Below are positions 48,097 through 57,627 of a stretch of DNA of 64,000 nt, in pieces. The stretch comes from Gallionella sp. (GTDB lineage: Bacteria; Pseudomonadota; Gammaproteobacteria; Burkholderiales; Gallionellaceae): positions 124,001 through 188,000 of the forward strand of contig JAQTWT010000001.1 of the NCBI GenBank assembly GCA_028689145.1. The letters are read 5' to 3'. The notes beneath the pieces are model-generated. The model worked only from the letters and a program-made list of their open reading frames with translations. It did not search any database and was not told the DNA's origin. The position numbers and the translations under genes are program-made. Within the stretch, counting starts at the first letter, position 1, and each line of letters starts with the position of its first letter.

Positions 48097-48573
48097 TTAC
48101 TTGAGTTTGGATAGTTCGGTCTTTAAAGCGTCGATATTTTTTTGATGCAAATCAACCTGTTCGGTAAGCGCCCTGATTTTTTCTTCGTATCTCGCCATAT
48201 TGCGGTAGGTCTTGCCATCCTGCCCCCTGTAAACTTCAGGAGATTCCTCGCCTTGTTTGAGGCTCTGCCTGGAATCTTCGAGCAGTTTTTGCTCGGAACT
48301 CAGTTCGTCTTGCAGGATTTTGCGGCGTGTGTCATCGCGACCCTTTTGTACTGCGCCATCCACTTTCGGAAAATCGTCCGGAGTAGCGGCAGATCGCGCC
48401 CGCGCTGCCGGTGCAGCCATAGTGGGCAACGGTTCCAGAATAATTTTTTTGCCGCCTTTAAGCGGCGTACTGGAATAAGTGACGTGCCCGTCGGCATCAA
48501 CAGCCTTGTATATCTCCGCCTGCGCCAAAATCGGGCTGAGACATATTATTGCTAGCAAACATCCAAGTTTCAT
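48097..48573 (-). CDS. Periplasmic DUF4124 protein
   Basis: Exported protein of 158 residues with a signal peptide (MKLGCLLAIICLSPILAQA), a short DUF4124 module right after it (EIYKAVDADGHVTYSSTP), and a C-terminal coiled coil rich in Glu/Gln/Lys. Function unknown. ATG 48573 is chosen because AGGAG precedes it. Such genes often lie between glnA and ntrB in betaproteobacteria, as here. Confidence 0.88.
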   Translation of the reverse strand: MKLGCLLAIICLSPILAQAEIYKAVDADGHVTYSSTPLKGGKKIILEPLPTMAAPAARARSAATPDDFPKVDGAVQKGRDDTRRKILQDELSSEQKLLEDSRQSLKQGEESPEVYRGQDGKTYRNMARYEEKIRALTEQVDLHQKNIDALKTELSKLK

Positions 48574-48639
48574 GGTTATTCTCCTACAAAGTATCACTGG
48601 CAAGTATAGGGCAAGCGGGGGCCACAGACAAATTTTTGC

Positions 48640-48671
48640 CGCCCAAAACAAAACGGGGCTTGCGCCCCGTT
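48640..48671 (-). terminator. Intrinsic terminator of glnA
   Basis: Stem AACGGGGC/GCCCCGTT with a 4-nt loop (48652-48671), followed on the minus strand by TTGTTTTGG. It lies 22 nt after the glnA stop. Confidence 0.85.
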
Positions 48672-48692
48672 CTGTTTGTATGTGTTGCTTGA

Positions 48693-50108
48693 TCAGATGC
48701 TGTAATACATATCGAACTCGACCGGATGTGTGGTCATGCGGATTTTGTTCACCTCTTCCATCTTCAACGCGATGAAGGCATCGATGAAGTCGTTGGAGAA
48801 CACACCGCCGCGTGTCAGGAACTCGCGATCTTTGTCCAGATGTGCCAGTGCTTCATCCAGCGAGGCGCACACGGTTGGGATCTTTGCGTCTTCTTCCGGC
48901 GGCAGGTCGTACAAGTTCTTGTCGGCAGGATCGCCGGGGTGAATCTTGTTCTGGATGCCGTCCAAACCGGCCATCATCAGCGCGGTAAAGCACAGGTACG
49001 GGTTGGCGGTCGGATCCGGGAAACGGGTCTCGATGCGGCGAGCCTTGTCGCTGGCCACATGCGGAATACGGATCGATGCGGAACGGTTTTTCGCCGAGTA
49101 GGCCAACTTGACCGGCGCTTCGTAGTGCGGAACCAGACGCTTGTAGGAGTTGGTGCCCGGATTGGTGATCGCGTTCAGTGCCTTGGCATGTTTGATGATA
49201 CCGCCGATGTAGTACAGCGCGGTCTCGGACAGGCCTGCGTAGCCGTTACCTGCGAACAGGTTTTTGCCGTCCTTCCAGATCGACTGGTGCACGTGCATGC
49301 CGGAACCGTTGTCGCCAACGATAGGCTTGGGCATGAAAGTCGCCGTCTTGCCGTACTGGTGCGCGACGTTATGCACCACGTATTTCAGGACCTGGGTCTG
49401 GTCGGCGCGGCGTACCAGCGTGTTGAACTTGGTGCCGATTTCGCACTGTCCGGCGGTCGCCACTTCGTGGTGGTGCACTTCGACTTCGATGCCGATGTCT
49501 TCCAGAGCCAGACACATCGCGGCGCGGATGTCGTTCAGGCTATCGACAGGAGGAACCGGGAAATAGCCGCCTTTCACCATCGGGCGGTGGCCGGTATTGC
49601 CGCCTTCAAATTTCTCGCCGGTTGCCCAGGCGGCTTCTTCGGAGTTGATTTTCAGCGAGCAGCCGGACATATCGACATGCCAGTTCACCGAGTCGAAAAT
49701 GAAAAATTCGGGTTCGGGGCCGAAGAAGGCGGTATCGCCGATGCCGCTGGATTTCAGGTAGGCTTCGCCGCGCTTTGCAATGGAACGCGGATCGCGGTCA
49801 TAACCCTTGCCGTCGGTCGGTTCAATCACGTCGCAGGTGATTACCAGAGTGTTTTCGTCCATGAACGGATCGAGGTAGGCGGTCGCCGGATCCGGCATCA
49901 GCAACATGTCCGATGCCTGAATACCCTTCCAGCCGGCGATTGAGGAACCATCGAAAGCGTGGCCTTCTTCAAATTTTTCCATCCCCACGTACTTGGCCGG
50001 CACGCCAACGTGCTGCTCTTTGCCGCGGGTATCGGTAAAACGGAAATCCACGAACTTGACATCGTGGTCTTTGATCATTTTCAACACATCATTTGCCGAC
50101 ATCGACAT
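48693..50108 (-). CDS. glnA: Glutamine synthetase type I
   Basis: Makes glutamine from glutamate and ammonia; dodecameric. The 471-residue product has [12 protein letters not shown], the ATP-site region [16 protein letters not shown], the NRSASIRIP segment and the adenylylation tyrosine in NLYDLPPEE, so control by GlnE is expected. A sigma-54 promoter and NtrC-like sites lie upstream. Confidence 0.98.
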   Translation of the reverse strand: MSMSANDVLKMIKDHDVKFVDFRFTDTRGKEQHVGVPAKYVGMEKFEEGHAFDGSSIAGWKGIQASDMLLMPDPATAYLDPFMDENTLVITCDVIEPTDGKGYDRDPRSIAKRGEAYLKSSGIGDTAFFGPEPEFFIFDSVNWHVDMSGCSLKINSEEAAWATGEKFEGGNTGHRPMVKGGYFPVPPVDSLNDIRAAMCLALEDIGIEVEVHHHEVATAGQCEIGTKFNTLVRRADQTQVLKYVVHNVAHQYGKTATFMPKPIVGDNGSGMHVHQSIWKDGKNLFAGNGYAGLSETALYYIGGIIKHAKALNAITNPGTNSYKRLVPHYEAPVKLAYSAKNRSASIRIPHVASDKARRIETRFPDPTANPYLCFTALMMAGLDGIQNKIHPGDPADKNLYDLPPEEDAKIPTVCASLDEALAHLDKDREFLTRGGVFSNDFIDAFIALKMEEVNKIRMTTHPVEFDMYYSI

Positions 50109-50179
50109 AACTCTCTCCCAAAAAAGTACAAAAATTAACTATTAAAATAATCGGTGAACCAGAACCCTGAATATCAGAT

Positions 50180-50194
50180 GCAGAAAGTGTGCCA
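50180..50194 (-). promoter_or_regulatory. Sigma-54 promoter of glnA
   Basis: On the minus strand TGGCAC-ACTTT-CTGC; consensus TGGCAC-N5-TTGC, one mismatch, with the essential -24 GG and -12 GC intact. Start near 50168, about 60 nt before the ATG. Confidence 0.85.
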
Positions 50195-50289
50195 TCCTCA
50201 TTCCTGTGGCGGAATGACATTGTGCCATAAGCCCGCGATGCAGCACATAAAATATTTGCACCAAAATCGAGCGCCTTTCAACCGCTTGC

Positions 50290-50304
50290 GCACTAATTGT
50301 GTGC
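50290..50304. promoter_or_regulatory. Possible NtrC enhancer site upstream of glnA
   Basis: GCACT-AATTG-TGTGC matches the NtrC half-sites GCACC-N5-GGTGC at 8 of 10 positions, about 120 nt upstream of the sigma-54 start. A weaker half-site TGCACC lies at 50257-50262. It overlaps the 3' end of the CDF gene. Confidence 0.45.
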
Positions 50305-51483
50305 ATGATTGCAGTGAACGTGGATAGCGCGAAATAGCTTGTCATCGTTCGCTATCTCGTTGCATCGCGTTTGCAAACTTTCAGCCTGCAGGACCGATGT
50401 TTGATCGGCAGGAAAATATATCTCGGCATCCACCTTGCCATCCAGATAGTGAAATACCACGCGATTGCCGGTCAGATTTGACTCTCCCAAGCGTTCGGCA
50501 AGATGCTCCATCAACACTGGACGTCCGGGCAGATGCGAGTTTGATTTGGCTTGCATGTCATCTTCGGGATCGATATGTACCATCACGTCCATCACATGAT
50601 GATTCTTGAGTACGGCATAACGGGCCGATTCGGCGATGTAATGCCCTTCGGAAACACTGATCTTGGGATCGACCACAATATGCGCATCAACTAGGGCATT
50701 GTCGGCCATCTTGCGCGTGCGCAGCTCGTGCAAACCGCAGACGCCATGGGTGTTGAGCAGGGTCTGCCGGATCGCCTTGACCTCCTCTTCGTCCAGCCCT
50801 GTGTCGATCAGCTCAGACATGGCTTCCAAAGCCAGTTTGCCACCCATATGCGCGATCATCACGCCGACCACTGCGGCAGCCAGCAGATCGAAAAAGGTAT
50901 AACCGAGCAAATTACCGGCGATGCCAACGATGACCACCAGTGACGATGCCGCATCCGAACGGGCATGCCACGCGTTGGCCACCAGCATCTGCGAACGCAC
51001 CCGCTTGGCGACCGCCAGCATGTAGCGAAACATGCCCTCTTTGGCGATCAGCGCGACGACCGCGATAGCCAGCGCCAGCGGATTCACCGCCCGCAATGCT
51101 TCCGGATGCTGCAAGCGCATCGCGGCAGCCACCAGCAATCCCACGCCGAGTGCGGCAAGGAATGCGCCAAGGATGAGTGTTGCAGCGGTTTCTACCCGAG
51201 CATGACCATAGGGATGGTTGGCATCGGCGTGGCGGTTGCCGTGGCGATTTGCGTATAGCACCAGTATGTCGGAAAGCAAATCCGACATGGAATGCAAACC
51301 ATCGGCCATCAAGGCTTGCGAGTGCGCAAAAAATCCGCCGACCACTTGAAAAAATGTCAGCATCAAATTGATGACAATACTCACCCAGGTGCTTTTTTGC
51401 GCGGCGGCAAAACGCTCGGGGTTGGTCGGCTCAAAAGTACCGATCTCTGCCCGTGGCTGATGCTGATGAGGGTGATTTTTCAT
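50293..51483 (-). CDS. Cation diffusion facilitator family transporter
   Basis: Proton-driven efflux protein for divalent metals. The 396-residue product has six membrane helices, with the two metal-site motifs HSMSD (helix 2) and HARSD (helix 5) expected for Zn/Fe/Cd-type CDFs, a cytoplasmic C-terminal domain with HELRTRKMADNALVDAHI, and a further ~90-residue tail ending with His residues (HVHCNHAHN). The N-terminus is also His-rich. Exact metal unknown. Confidence 0.93.
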   Translation of the reverse strand: MKNHPHQHQPRAEIGTFEPTNPERFAAAQKSTWVSIVINLMLTFFQVVGGFFAHSQALMADGLHSMSDLLSDILVLYANRHGNRHADANHPYGHARVETAATLILGAFLAALGVGLLVAAAMRLQHPEALRAVNPLALAIAVVALIAKEGMFRYMLAVAKRVRSQMLVANAWHARSDAASSLVVIVGIAGNLLGYTFFDLLAAAVVGVMIAHMGGKLALEAMSELIDTGLDEEEVKAIRQTLLNTHGVCGLHELRTRKMADNALVDAHIVVDPKISVSEGHYIAESARYAVLKNHHVMDVMVHIDPEDDMQAKSNSHLPGRPVLMEHLAERLGESNLTGNRVVFHYLDGKVDAEIYFPADQTSVLQAESLQTRCNEIANDDKLFRAIHVHCNHAHN

Positions 51484-51564
51484 GTCGGTTGCGCTAGTAT
51501 GCGGTCATGGTGCGGAGGCAATTCTACATCCGCTACGCCGATACATTCAAAAGAAAGAATCAAC

Positions 51565-52017
51565 ATGGGAAAAATCACCGCCATTCTGCAAACCGCGCAA
51601 CAACGCGCCAAGGAAATGAATCTGCCTTACAAAGGTGCTCTGCATCCTGATGAGGCTTATGAAATTTTGCAATCCGCACCCGGTGCCAAGCTGCTGGATG
51701 TACGCAGCCGCGCCGAACTGGACTGGGTCGGGCGCGTACCCGATGCCGCAGAAATCGAATGGGCCACTTATCCGGGCATGAAACCGAATCCGCATTTTCT
51801 CGCCCAGCTCGAACAGCAAGTGGACAAGGAGGCTCTGGTGCTTATTATCTGCCGTAGCGGAGTGCGTTCACACCACGCCGCTGCTGCCGCCACGCAAGCC
51901 GGATATGGCGACTGCTACAACGTGCTGGAAGGCTTCGAGGGCGACATGGATTCTAATGTACACCGCAATACGCTCGGCGGTTGGCGTGTTGCCGGATTGC
52001 CCTGGGTGCAGAGTTAA
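51565..52017 (+). CDS. Rhodanese-like sulfurtransferase domain protein
   Basis: Single-domain rhodanese of 150 residues. The persulfide-forming Cys96 lies in IICRSGVRSHH, and LLDVRSRAELDWVG is the usual substrate-side motif. The C-terminus NVHRNTLGGWRVAGLPWVQS is typical of a betaproteobacterial subgroup. Cytoplasmic; the ATG at 51565 is chosen because the longer upstream frame overlaps the divergent CDF gene. Confidence 0.92.
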   Translation: MGKITAILQTAQQRAKEMNLPYKGALHPDEAYEILQSAPGAKLLDVRSRAELDWVGRVPDAAEIEWATYPGMKPNPHFLAQLEQQVDKEALVLIICRSGVRSHHAAAAATQAGYGDCYNVLEGFEGDMDSNVHRNTLGGWRVAGLPWVQS

Positions 52018-52059
52018 GACACATCAGTAATTCATTTTTCAGAATCATGGTGCATTTTT

Positions 52060-52124
52060 GTAGGGGCGCGATTTGTCGCGCCCTTGGCATGAATAGATCA
52101 GGGCGCGATAAATCGCGCCCCTAC
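52060..52124. repeat. GTAGGGGCGCG palindromic repeat
   Basis: Arms GTAGGGGCGCGATTTGTCGC and its counterpart ending ATCGCGCCCCTAC, about 65 bp in all. Very similar to 16362-16432. It lies between the convergent rhodanese and bioB genes, 43 nt after the rhodanese stop. Confidence 0.85.
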
Positions 52125-52181
52125 AGATTTACTTGGTCTTTGGACTAATTTGATCCGGCGAGATCGCAGTGTCAAAATGTA

Positions 52182-53177
52182 TTATCGTTCAGAGGTAAAC
52201 GGGTACATACCCAGTTTATCGAGCAAAGCGCGATCCTTTTCCACATCGGGATTGCCGGTAGTCAGCAATTGACTGCCGTAGAAAATCGAATTTGCACCGG
52301 CCAGAAAACATAATGCCTGTATCGCCTCGGACATTTTTTCCCGCCCGGCGGATAGCCGCACGCGCGCGGTTGGCATAGTGATGCGTGCCACGGCGATGGT
52401 ACGCACGAAATCCAGCGGATCGAGCTCCTCTGTTTGCGCCAGCGGTGTACCCTCAACCTTGACCAGATTGTTGATCGGCACGCTTTCCGGGTAAGGGTCC
52501 AGGTTGGCCAGTTGCGCGATCAGTCCGGCGCGCTGGGTGAGATTTTCGCCCATGCCGACGATGCCGCCGCTGCAGATATGCATACCCGCCTTGCGCACGC
52601 GCTCCAGCGTGTCCAGTCGATCCTGATAATCGCGCGTAGTGATGATGTCGCCGTAAAATTCCGGCGTGGTATCCAGATTGTGGTTGTAGTAATCCAGCCC
52701 CGCGACGCGCAGCTGTTCGGTTTGCGCATCGTTCAGCATGCCCAGTGTGGCGCAGGTTTCCATGCCCAAACCGCGCACCGCCTTGACCATTTCCACCACG
52801 CTCGCCATGTCTGCGTCGCTGGGTTCGCGCCATGCGGCACCCATGCAGAAGCGCCCGGCACCGGCCTGTTGTGCGGCACGCGCGGCGGCGATCACAGCAT
52901 CGACATCAAGCATTTTCTTGTTTTCCACGCCCGCCGAATGGAATGCCGATTGCGGGCAATAGCCGCAATCTTCCGAGCATCCGCCGGTCTTGATCGACAA
53001 CAAAGTGGAGAGCTGCACCGCATTCGGGTCGAAATGTTCGCGGTGTATTTGTTGCGCGCGATACAGCAGGTCGGCGAACGGCAATTTCAACAACGCTTCC
53101 ACATCAGCCACATCCCAGCGTTGGGTTGTGGTAGTTTGTTTGGTGGGATGGCTGGATGCTAAGGTTTGAGTACTCAT
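52182..53177 (-). CDS. bioB: Biotin synthase
   Basis: Radical-SAM enzyme that inserts sulfur into dethiobiotin. The 331-residue product has the CxxxCxxC cluster motif (Cys67, 71, 74 in CSEDCGYC), [12 protein letters not shown] and [16 protein letters not shown]. Full length. Divergent from comF across 73 nt. Confidence 0.97.
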   Translation of the reverse strand: MSTQTLASSHPTKQTTTTQRWDVADVEALLKLPFADLLYRAQQIHREHFDPNAVQLSTLLSIKTGGCSEDCGYCPQSAFHSAGVENKKMLDVDAVIAAARAAQQAGAGRFCMGAAWREPSDADMASVVEMVKAVRGLGMETCATLGMLNDAQTEQLRVAGLDYYNHNLDTTPEFYGDIITTRDYQDRLDTLERVRKAGMHICSGGIVGMGENLTQRAGLIAQLANLDPYPESVPINNLVKVEGTPLAQTEELDPLDFVRTIAVARITMPTARVRLSAGREKMSEAIQALCFLAGANSIFYGSQLLTTGNPDVEKDRALLDKLGMYPFTSER

Positions 53178-53250
53178 GGCGCTTTAATTGTGTATGTGTA
53201 ACTTGATTAATAAGCCGATCAGTTCGTATTTAACGAATTGAACCCGGAAA

Positions 53251-54009
53251 ATGGCCGCGCATCATCATGGAAAAGGCGATAACTTGTCAATTTTACGCGA
53301 CATTATCTTAAACATCGGCATAGGAATTAAGCATATTCTGCCTGCACAGCCTTGCATGCTATGCGGCAGCATGAGCCATGACGGGTTATGGTGTGCCGCT
53401 TGCGACAGCACCCTGGCGTATCTTGATATGCCACTTTGCCCGGTTTGCTCCCTGCCGACACCCACGGGCGAGGTGTGCGGGCGGTGCTTGCAGCATCCGC
53501 CGCTCTTCGATCACACCGTTGCCGTATTCGGCTATACCTTCCCGCTCGACAAGCTGATACAGGCGATGAAGTATGGCGAGCAACTGGCATTGGCGGATGC
53601 CTTGGCGAAGAAATTGGCGCTGGTAATTGATAAAAGCGATTTGCCGGACTGCATTATTCCCATGCCGCTGCATCCCGTAAAACTATGCGCGCGCGGTTTT
53701 AATCAGTCATTGCTGCTCGCTGCCAGAGTAACCCGTGAATTTAATTTGAAACTGTTACCCGATACTTGCAAACGGGTGCGCGACACGCCGCCGCAATCCG
53801 CCTTGCCGTGGAAAGAACGCAAGAAGAATATGCGCGGTGCGTTTCATTGCGATGCGGATATGACCGGCAGGCACGTTGCCTTGGTGGATGATGTATTAAC
53901 CACCGGAGCCAGCCTGAACGCCCTTGCCGAAGCGCTGCGAAAACAGGGTGCCAGCAGGGTCAGCGCTTGGGTGGTGGCGCGGACGTTGCCGCACTCAAGA
54001 AGCCGGTAA
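53251..54009 (+). CDS. comF: ComF family phosphoribosyltransferase-like protein
   Basis: Protein linked to DNA uptake in competent bacteria. The 252-residue product has an N-terminal double zinc-finger (CMLCGS...CAAC, CPVCS...CGRC), and a PRTase domain with the PRPP-type motif VALVDDVLTTGASL. Full length. In this bacterial group comF often lies next to bio genes, as here. Convergent with the coiled-coil gene, 13 nt apart. Confidence 0.94.
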   Translation: MAAHHHGKGDNLSILRDIILNIGIGIKHILPAQPCMLCGSMSHDGLWCAACDSTLAYLDMPLCPVCSLPTPTGEVCGRCLQHPPLFDHTVAVFGYTFPLDKLIQAMKYGEQLALADALAKKLALVIDKSDLPDCIIPMPLHPVKLCARGFNQSLLLAARVTREFNLKLLPDTCKRVRDTPPQSALPWKERKKNMRGAFHCDADMTGRHVALVDDVLTTGASLNALAEALRKQGASRVSAWVVARTLPHSRSR

Positions 54010-54022
54010 CCAACCGGCTGCA

Positions 54023-55297
54023 TTATTTGCCGATTGCGATTTTGGCCCGTTCGGTGGCCGCAATTGTTTCATCGATAAAATCAAACAATGTTTTGTTGCC
54101 GCGCCGCATCCAGATTGTGCCGTTGATTCCGCCGACCGGGTTTTCGTTGGCGAATCGCAACGACTCCTGCAATTCTTTCAACGCGGCCAGCAATGCATCC
54201 TTTTGCTTCGCTGCAAGCGATTCGCTTTCCGGTGTGCTTACAGGCGCGGCCTCCTTTTGCCTGGTCGCGGGTCTGGCTATCGGCGACACATCTTTTTGTC
54301 TGGTTGCAGGCAATCCATCCAGATGTTTTCCTGCAAGCAGCACGATTTTCTGCTTGGTCGTAAGCGACACAATTTTTTGCTTGGCTGCAAGCAACTCATC
54401 TGCCTGCTTGGCTATCGAAACCAATAACTCATCCCTCTGTTTTGTTACCGTGACCAGTAACTCATTTTTTTGCTTGGCCGCAAGCAATTCATCTTTCTGC
54501 TGCGCTACCACTGCAAGAAGTTCGTCCTTTTGTTTCGTTGACTCCGCCAGCAACTCTTTTCTTTGTTTGGTCAGATCGGCCAAAAGCGCCTCTTTTTGGT
54601 TACTGGCCAGCAACTCGTCCTTTTGTCTGGATAGCAACGATTCATTTTGTTGCTTGCTTGCCAGCAGCTCGTCTTCCAGTTTGGTTAGGGCTGCCTGTAA
54701 CTCGTTTCTTTGTTTGGTCAGCGCTAACAGAATTCCGTCTTTTTGTTTGCCGGCCAGCAGTTCGTCTTCCTGGCTGTTCAGCGTGGCTTGTAACTCATTT
54801 CTCTGTTTGGTCAGTGCCGCCAGCAACTCGTCCTTGTGTCTTGCCACCAGCAATTCGTCATTTTGCCGGGTCAGAGCAACCTGCAATTCATCCCTCTGTT
54901 TGGTCAGCGCAGCCAGCAACTCATCCTTGTGCCTGTCAACCAGCTCATCATTCTTCTGCGTTGCTCCCTGAGCATTCGCTTTTTGCCCGGTTAGTGCAGC
55001 CTGCAATTCGTCTCTTTGTTGTGTCAGCGCAACCAGCAATTCATCCTTGTGCTTGTCTGCCAACGGATCATTGCTCTGCCTTGCTACCGGAGCCCCGCCT
55101 TTTTGTCCCGTGAGCGCAGCCTGCAGCTCGTCCCTCTGCTTGGTAACAGCAACTAGCTCGGCTGTACCGGCGGCTAGACCGGCTCTAAAATTCAACTCGA
55201 CAAGTTGCTCGGTAGTAACCCAGTTATGGAAGTCGTCTGACTTGCTCCACCTCTCAAAAGCTGCCTTTGCCTTGCTGGTTTCGATGTCTTTGGCCAT
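54023..55297 (-). CDS. Unrecognised repeat helical protein (11/9-residue repeats)
   Basis: Encodes 424 residues; I do not recognise the family. Residues 1-45 are a small N-terminal part (FERWSKSDDFHNWVTTEQL). Residues 46-335 are tandem repeats made of 11-residue units such as KDELLAALTKQ and 9-residue units such as EDELLASKQ, often in the order 11-11-9 (31 residues). Residues 382-424 look globular (NPVGGINGTIWMRRGNKT, LFDFIDETI). No signal peptide or membrane helix, so it is cytoplasmic. The 11-residue period implies a long amphipathic helix or right-handed coiled coil. Repeats vary enough not to be a recent slip. The 180-nt gap upstream holds no gene. Confidence 0.85.
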   Translation of the reverse strand: MAKDIETSKAKAAFERWSKSDDFHNWVTTEQLVELNFRAGLAAGTAELVAVTKQRDELQAALTGQKGGAPVARQSNDPLADKHKDELLVALTQQRDELQAALTGQKANAQGATQKNDELVDRHKDELLAALTKQRDELQVALTRQNDELLVARHKDELLAALTKQRNELQATLNSQEDELLAGKQKDGILLALTKQRNELQAALTKLEDELLASKQQNESLLSRQKDELLASNQKEALLADLTKQRKELLAESTKQKDELLAVVAQQKDELLAAKQKNELLVTVTKQRDELLVSIAKQADELLAAKQKIVSLTTKQKIVLLAGKHLDGLPATRQKDVSPIARPATRQKEAAPVSTPESESLAAKQKDALLAALKELQESLRFANENPVGGINGTIWMRRGNKTLFDFIDETIAATERAKIAIGK

Positions 55298-55477
55298 GTT
55301 CGGTTTTTGCGCTTAAATTAATGCATCCGGCATTGTATAGCGCCCTCCGATTTTCAGACAATAATTTCAAACGGCAATTTGCGGGGAAATCCAGCCAATT
55401 TGGAGTGTCCGCCAAAACATACCAACAACGTCACCAAACATGCAGCGACAGGGTTATAGCGGGAATTGGGAGGCGAA

Positions 55478-56593
55478 TTAAAGCCCCTTGAGTTTTTGCT
55501 GTACAAACTCCCGCAATTCGGGTGTCAGCGTTTTTGATTCAAGTGCGCGCTTGAATGCGTCTTTGGCTTCGGCATTACGCTGCACTGCGCGCAGGGAGAT
55601 GCCGTAACCCATCTGCCAGATGCCATTGTTAGGAGAAATTTGCAGCACAATCTGATAATGCAAAATCGCTTCATGGTGGCGGTTCTGGCGTTGCAGCAAA
55701 GCCGCAAGGAAAGCCTGATAATCGGCTTGCTGCTCGGCGAACGGCAGTGATTTTTCAAGCGTTGCCAACGCATCGTCAATCTTGCCGCGCTCCACTTGCA
55801 TGCGTGCCAGCAACATGGCGAAACCCGTCTGTTCCGGACGCAGTTTTATCCCGTCATGCAACACACGCTCGGCATCCGCAGTGCGCTTGTTTTCCAATAA
55901 TAGCGCCGCCAGCGCCTGACGTGCTGTGTCATGTCCCGGGTTCAGGCGCAACGCACCCTCATATGCCGCAAGCGCATCCGCGATATGGCCTTGTTGCGCC
56001 AATCCCGATGCTTTGTAGAATTCCGCATCGGCTTGCTGCATCGGGCTGATTTGCTTCACCGGCGGTTCCCCGGCATATACCGGCGCAGTAACTGACTGGC
56101 TCTGGATCGGTTCACCCGATTCGTTTAACGGCCTTTCCGAGGTAACAGCACGGGGCGATGGTGTTGCCAAACCGCGTCTGCCTGATAACGGCTTGCCGGG
56201 TTCGCTCGATGGCTTTGCTGCCACATGGTCTGGCGACGTGCTATACGGAGCTAGCAATGGTTTGTCTTGGCCTGGTGCCGACACTGCGGCAGTACTTTCG
56301 GGCGCAAGCGCTTCGAATGCAGGCACCTCCTCGATAATGCCCGATGCCGGTGCGGCGATAATCGTGACAGATTTAGTCTGGACATTACCTGTAGTCGTAG
56401 CGCCTGACTTTTTCATCCTCTGCCATTGCCATGCCAGCGCAAAGACGACCAAGCCTATCGTTAAAACCAGCAACACGAGCTTAAGTTTGCGCATGTCGCG
56501 CAAGGGCGTAACAGCGCGCACCATGCTTTGCCCTGGAATTTTTTGTGCGCCGCGCTGTTCGATTTGGTACAAAACCTGATTGATCACACTCAT
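55478..56593 (-). CDS. mshN: MSHA biogenesis protein MshN (TPR protein)
   Basis: Inner-membrane protein of the MSHA type IV pilus apparatus. The 371-residue product has one membrane helix (about residues 38-57), a Pro/Ser-rich linker, and C-terminal TPR-type repeats (about 185-371, with LAQQGHIADALAAYEGALRLNPGH). The ATG at 56593 overlaps mshM by 4 nt (ATGA). It is the last gene of the run; the usual mshE does not follow. Confidence 0.88.
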   Translation of the reverse strand: MSVINQVLYQIEQRGAQKIPGQSMVRAVTPLRDMRKLKLVLLVLTIGLVVFALAWQWQRMKKSGATTTGNVQTKSVTIIAAPASGIIEEVPAFEALAPESTAAVSAPGQDKPLLAPYSTSPDHVAAKPSSEPGKPLSGRRGLATPSPRAVTSERPLNESGEPIQSQSVTAPVYAGEPPVKQISPMQQADAEFYKASGLAQQGHIADALAAYEGALRLNPGHDTARQALAALLLENKRTADAERVLHDGIKLRPEQTGFAMLLARMQVERGKIDDALATLEKSLPFAEQQADYQAFLAALLQRQNRHHEAILHYQIVLQISPNNGIWQMGYGISLRAVQRNAEAKDAFKRALESKTLTPELREFVQQKLKGL

Positions 56594-57543
56594 TGCAACA
56601 CCACCCATGCGGCAGCCAGAGACACTATTATCGTCGCCATGACGGCGATCAGCAAAGGCCTCCAGTCGCGGTGCGCTTCCGGTGTATCCGCGGCTGCATC
56701 GCGGATATGTTTGACAAATACCTGTTGTAACCCCTCGCTGAATGCCAGCATCAATGCCTTGTGCGCAACAATATTAACCAATCGGGGCGTGCCGCCGGTA
56801 TGGCGTTGCAGCTTGGCAACAGCACTTTTGCGGAACAGCGTCTCGCCGGAAAACCCCGCCACCGCCAAGCGATGGCGCAAATAACGATCCAGCTCATCCT
56901 TGCGCAATCCTTTGAGGTTGTATTGGAAGCTGATGCGCTGGCGCAATTGGCGTATGGAATGATGGCTCAAATGCTGGTCCAACTCCGGCTGGCCAAACAG
57001 CACCACCTGCAACAACTTGCGCTTCTCGGTTTCAAGATTGGTCAGCAGGCGCAGCACCTCGAGACTTTCCAGCGGCATGGCTTGCGCCTCATCCAGACAG
57101 ACCAGAACCCGCGGGCCATTGCGCGCACATTCCAACAGTGTGCCGGTCAGCCCTTTCAATAGTTGATGCTGGTCGGCATCTTTGCTAATCGGTAGTCTGA
57201 ACTCATCCGCCAATGCCAGCAACAAAGCTCGCGGCTCCAGATAGGGGTTGGGGATATAAGCCGTGATAAAACGCGTTGCGGGAGCGACGGCGAGACTTTG
57301 ATCCTGTGTGCCGATCAAGGTGGTGGACTGTCGTCCCTGATTTAACGCGGCGAGAAATTTGCGGCACAGTAACGTCTTGCCGCTTCCCACTTCACCGGTG
57401 ATTTTGATAAAGCCTTCGCCGTTGCGTACCGCCACCAGCAAGGTATTGAGCGCTTCCTGATAACTCGAGCAGGCGAAAAAAAAGCTGGTGTCAGGGGTCA
57501 GGGTAAAGGGCGCTTCCCGCAGGCCAAAGTGTTCTAGATACAT
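56590..57543 (-). CDS. mshM: MSHA biogenesis ATPase MshM (ExeA-like)
   Basis: AAA-type ATPase thought to help the secretin or its peptidoglycan partner. The 317-residue product begins MYLEHFGLREAPFTLTPDT, has Walker A GEVGSGKTLLC and Walker B VLVCLDEAQAMP, and ends with one membrane helix (about residues 295-317). Typical of MshM/ExeA. Confidence 0.93.
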   Translation of the reverse strand: MYLEHFGLREAPFTLTPDTSFFFACSSYQEALNTLLVAVRNGEGFIKITGEVGSGKTLLCRKFLAALNQGRQSTTLIGTQDQSLAVAPATRFITAYIPNPYLEPRALLLALADEFRLPISKDADQHQLLKGLTGTLLECARNGPRVLVCLDEAQAMPLESLEVLRLLTNLETEKRKLLQVVLFGQPELDQHLSHHSIRQLRQRISFQYNLKGLRKDELDRYLRHRLAVAGFSGETLFRKSAVAKLQRHTGGTPRLVNIVAHKALMLAFSEGLQQVFVKHIRDAAADTPEAHRDWRPLLIAVMATIIVSLAAAWVVLQ

Positions 57544-57627
57544 AAGCGTATCACTCGAAGAATAGATTTAAGATGCCACTTGGTTGCAACCACGTTTCTG
57601 TTTGCAGTTTATCGTGCTCTATTCGAA

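Noticed and set aside
51292-51564. N-terminal extension of the rhodanese
   Set aside because: It lies opposite the start of the CDF gene, has no domain, and ATG 51565 gives the normal family start.
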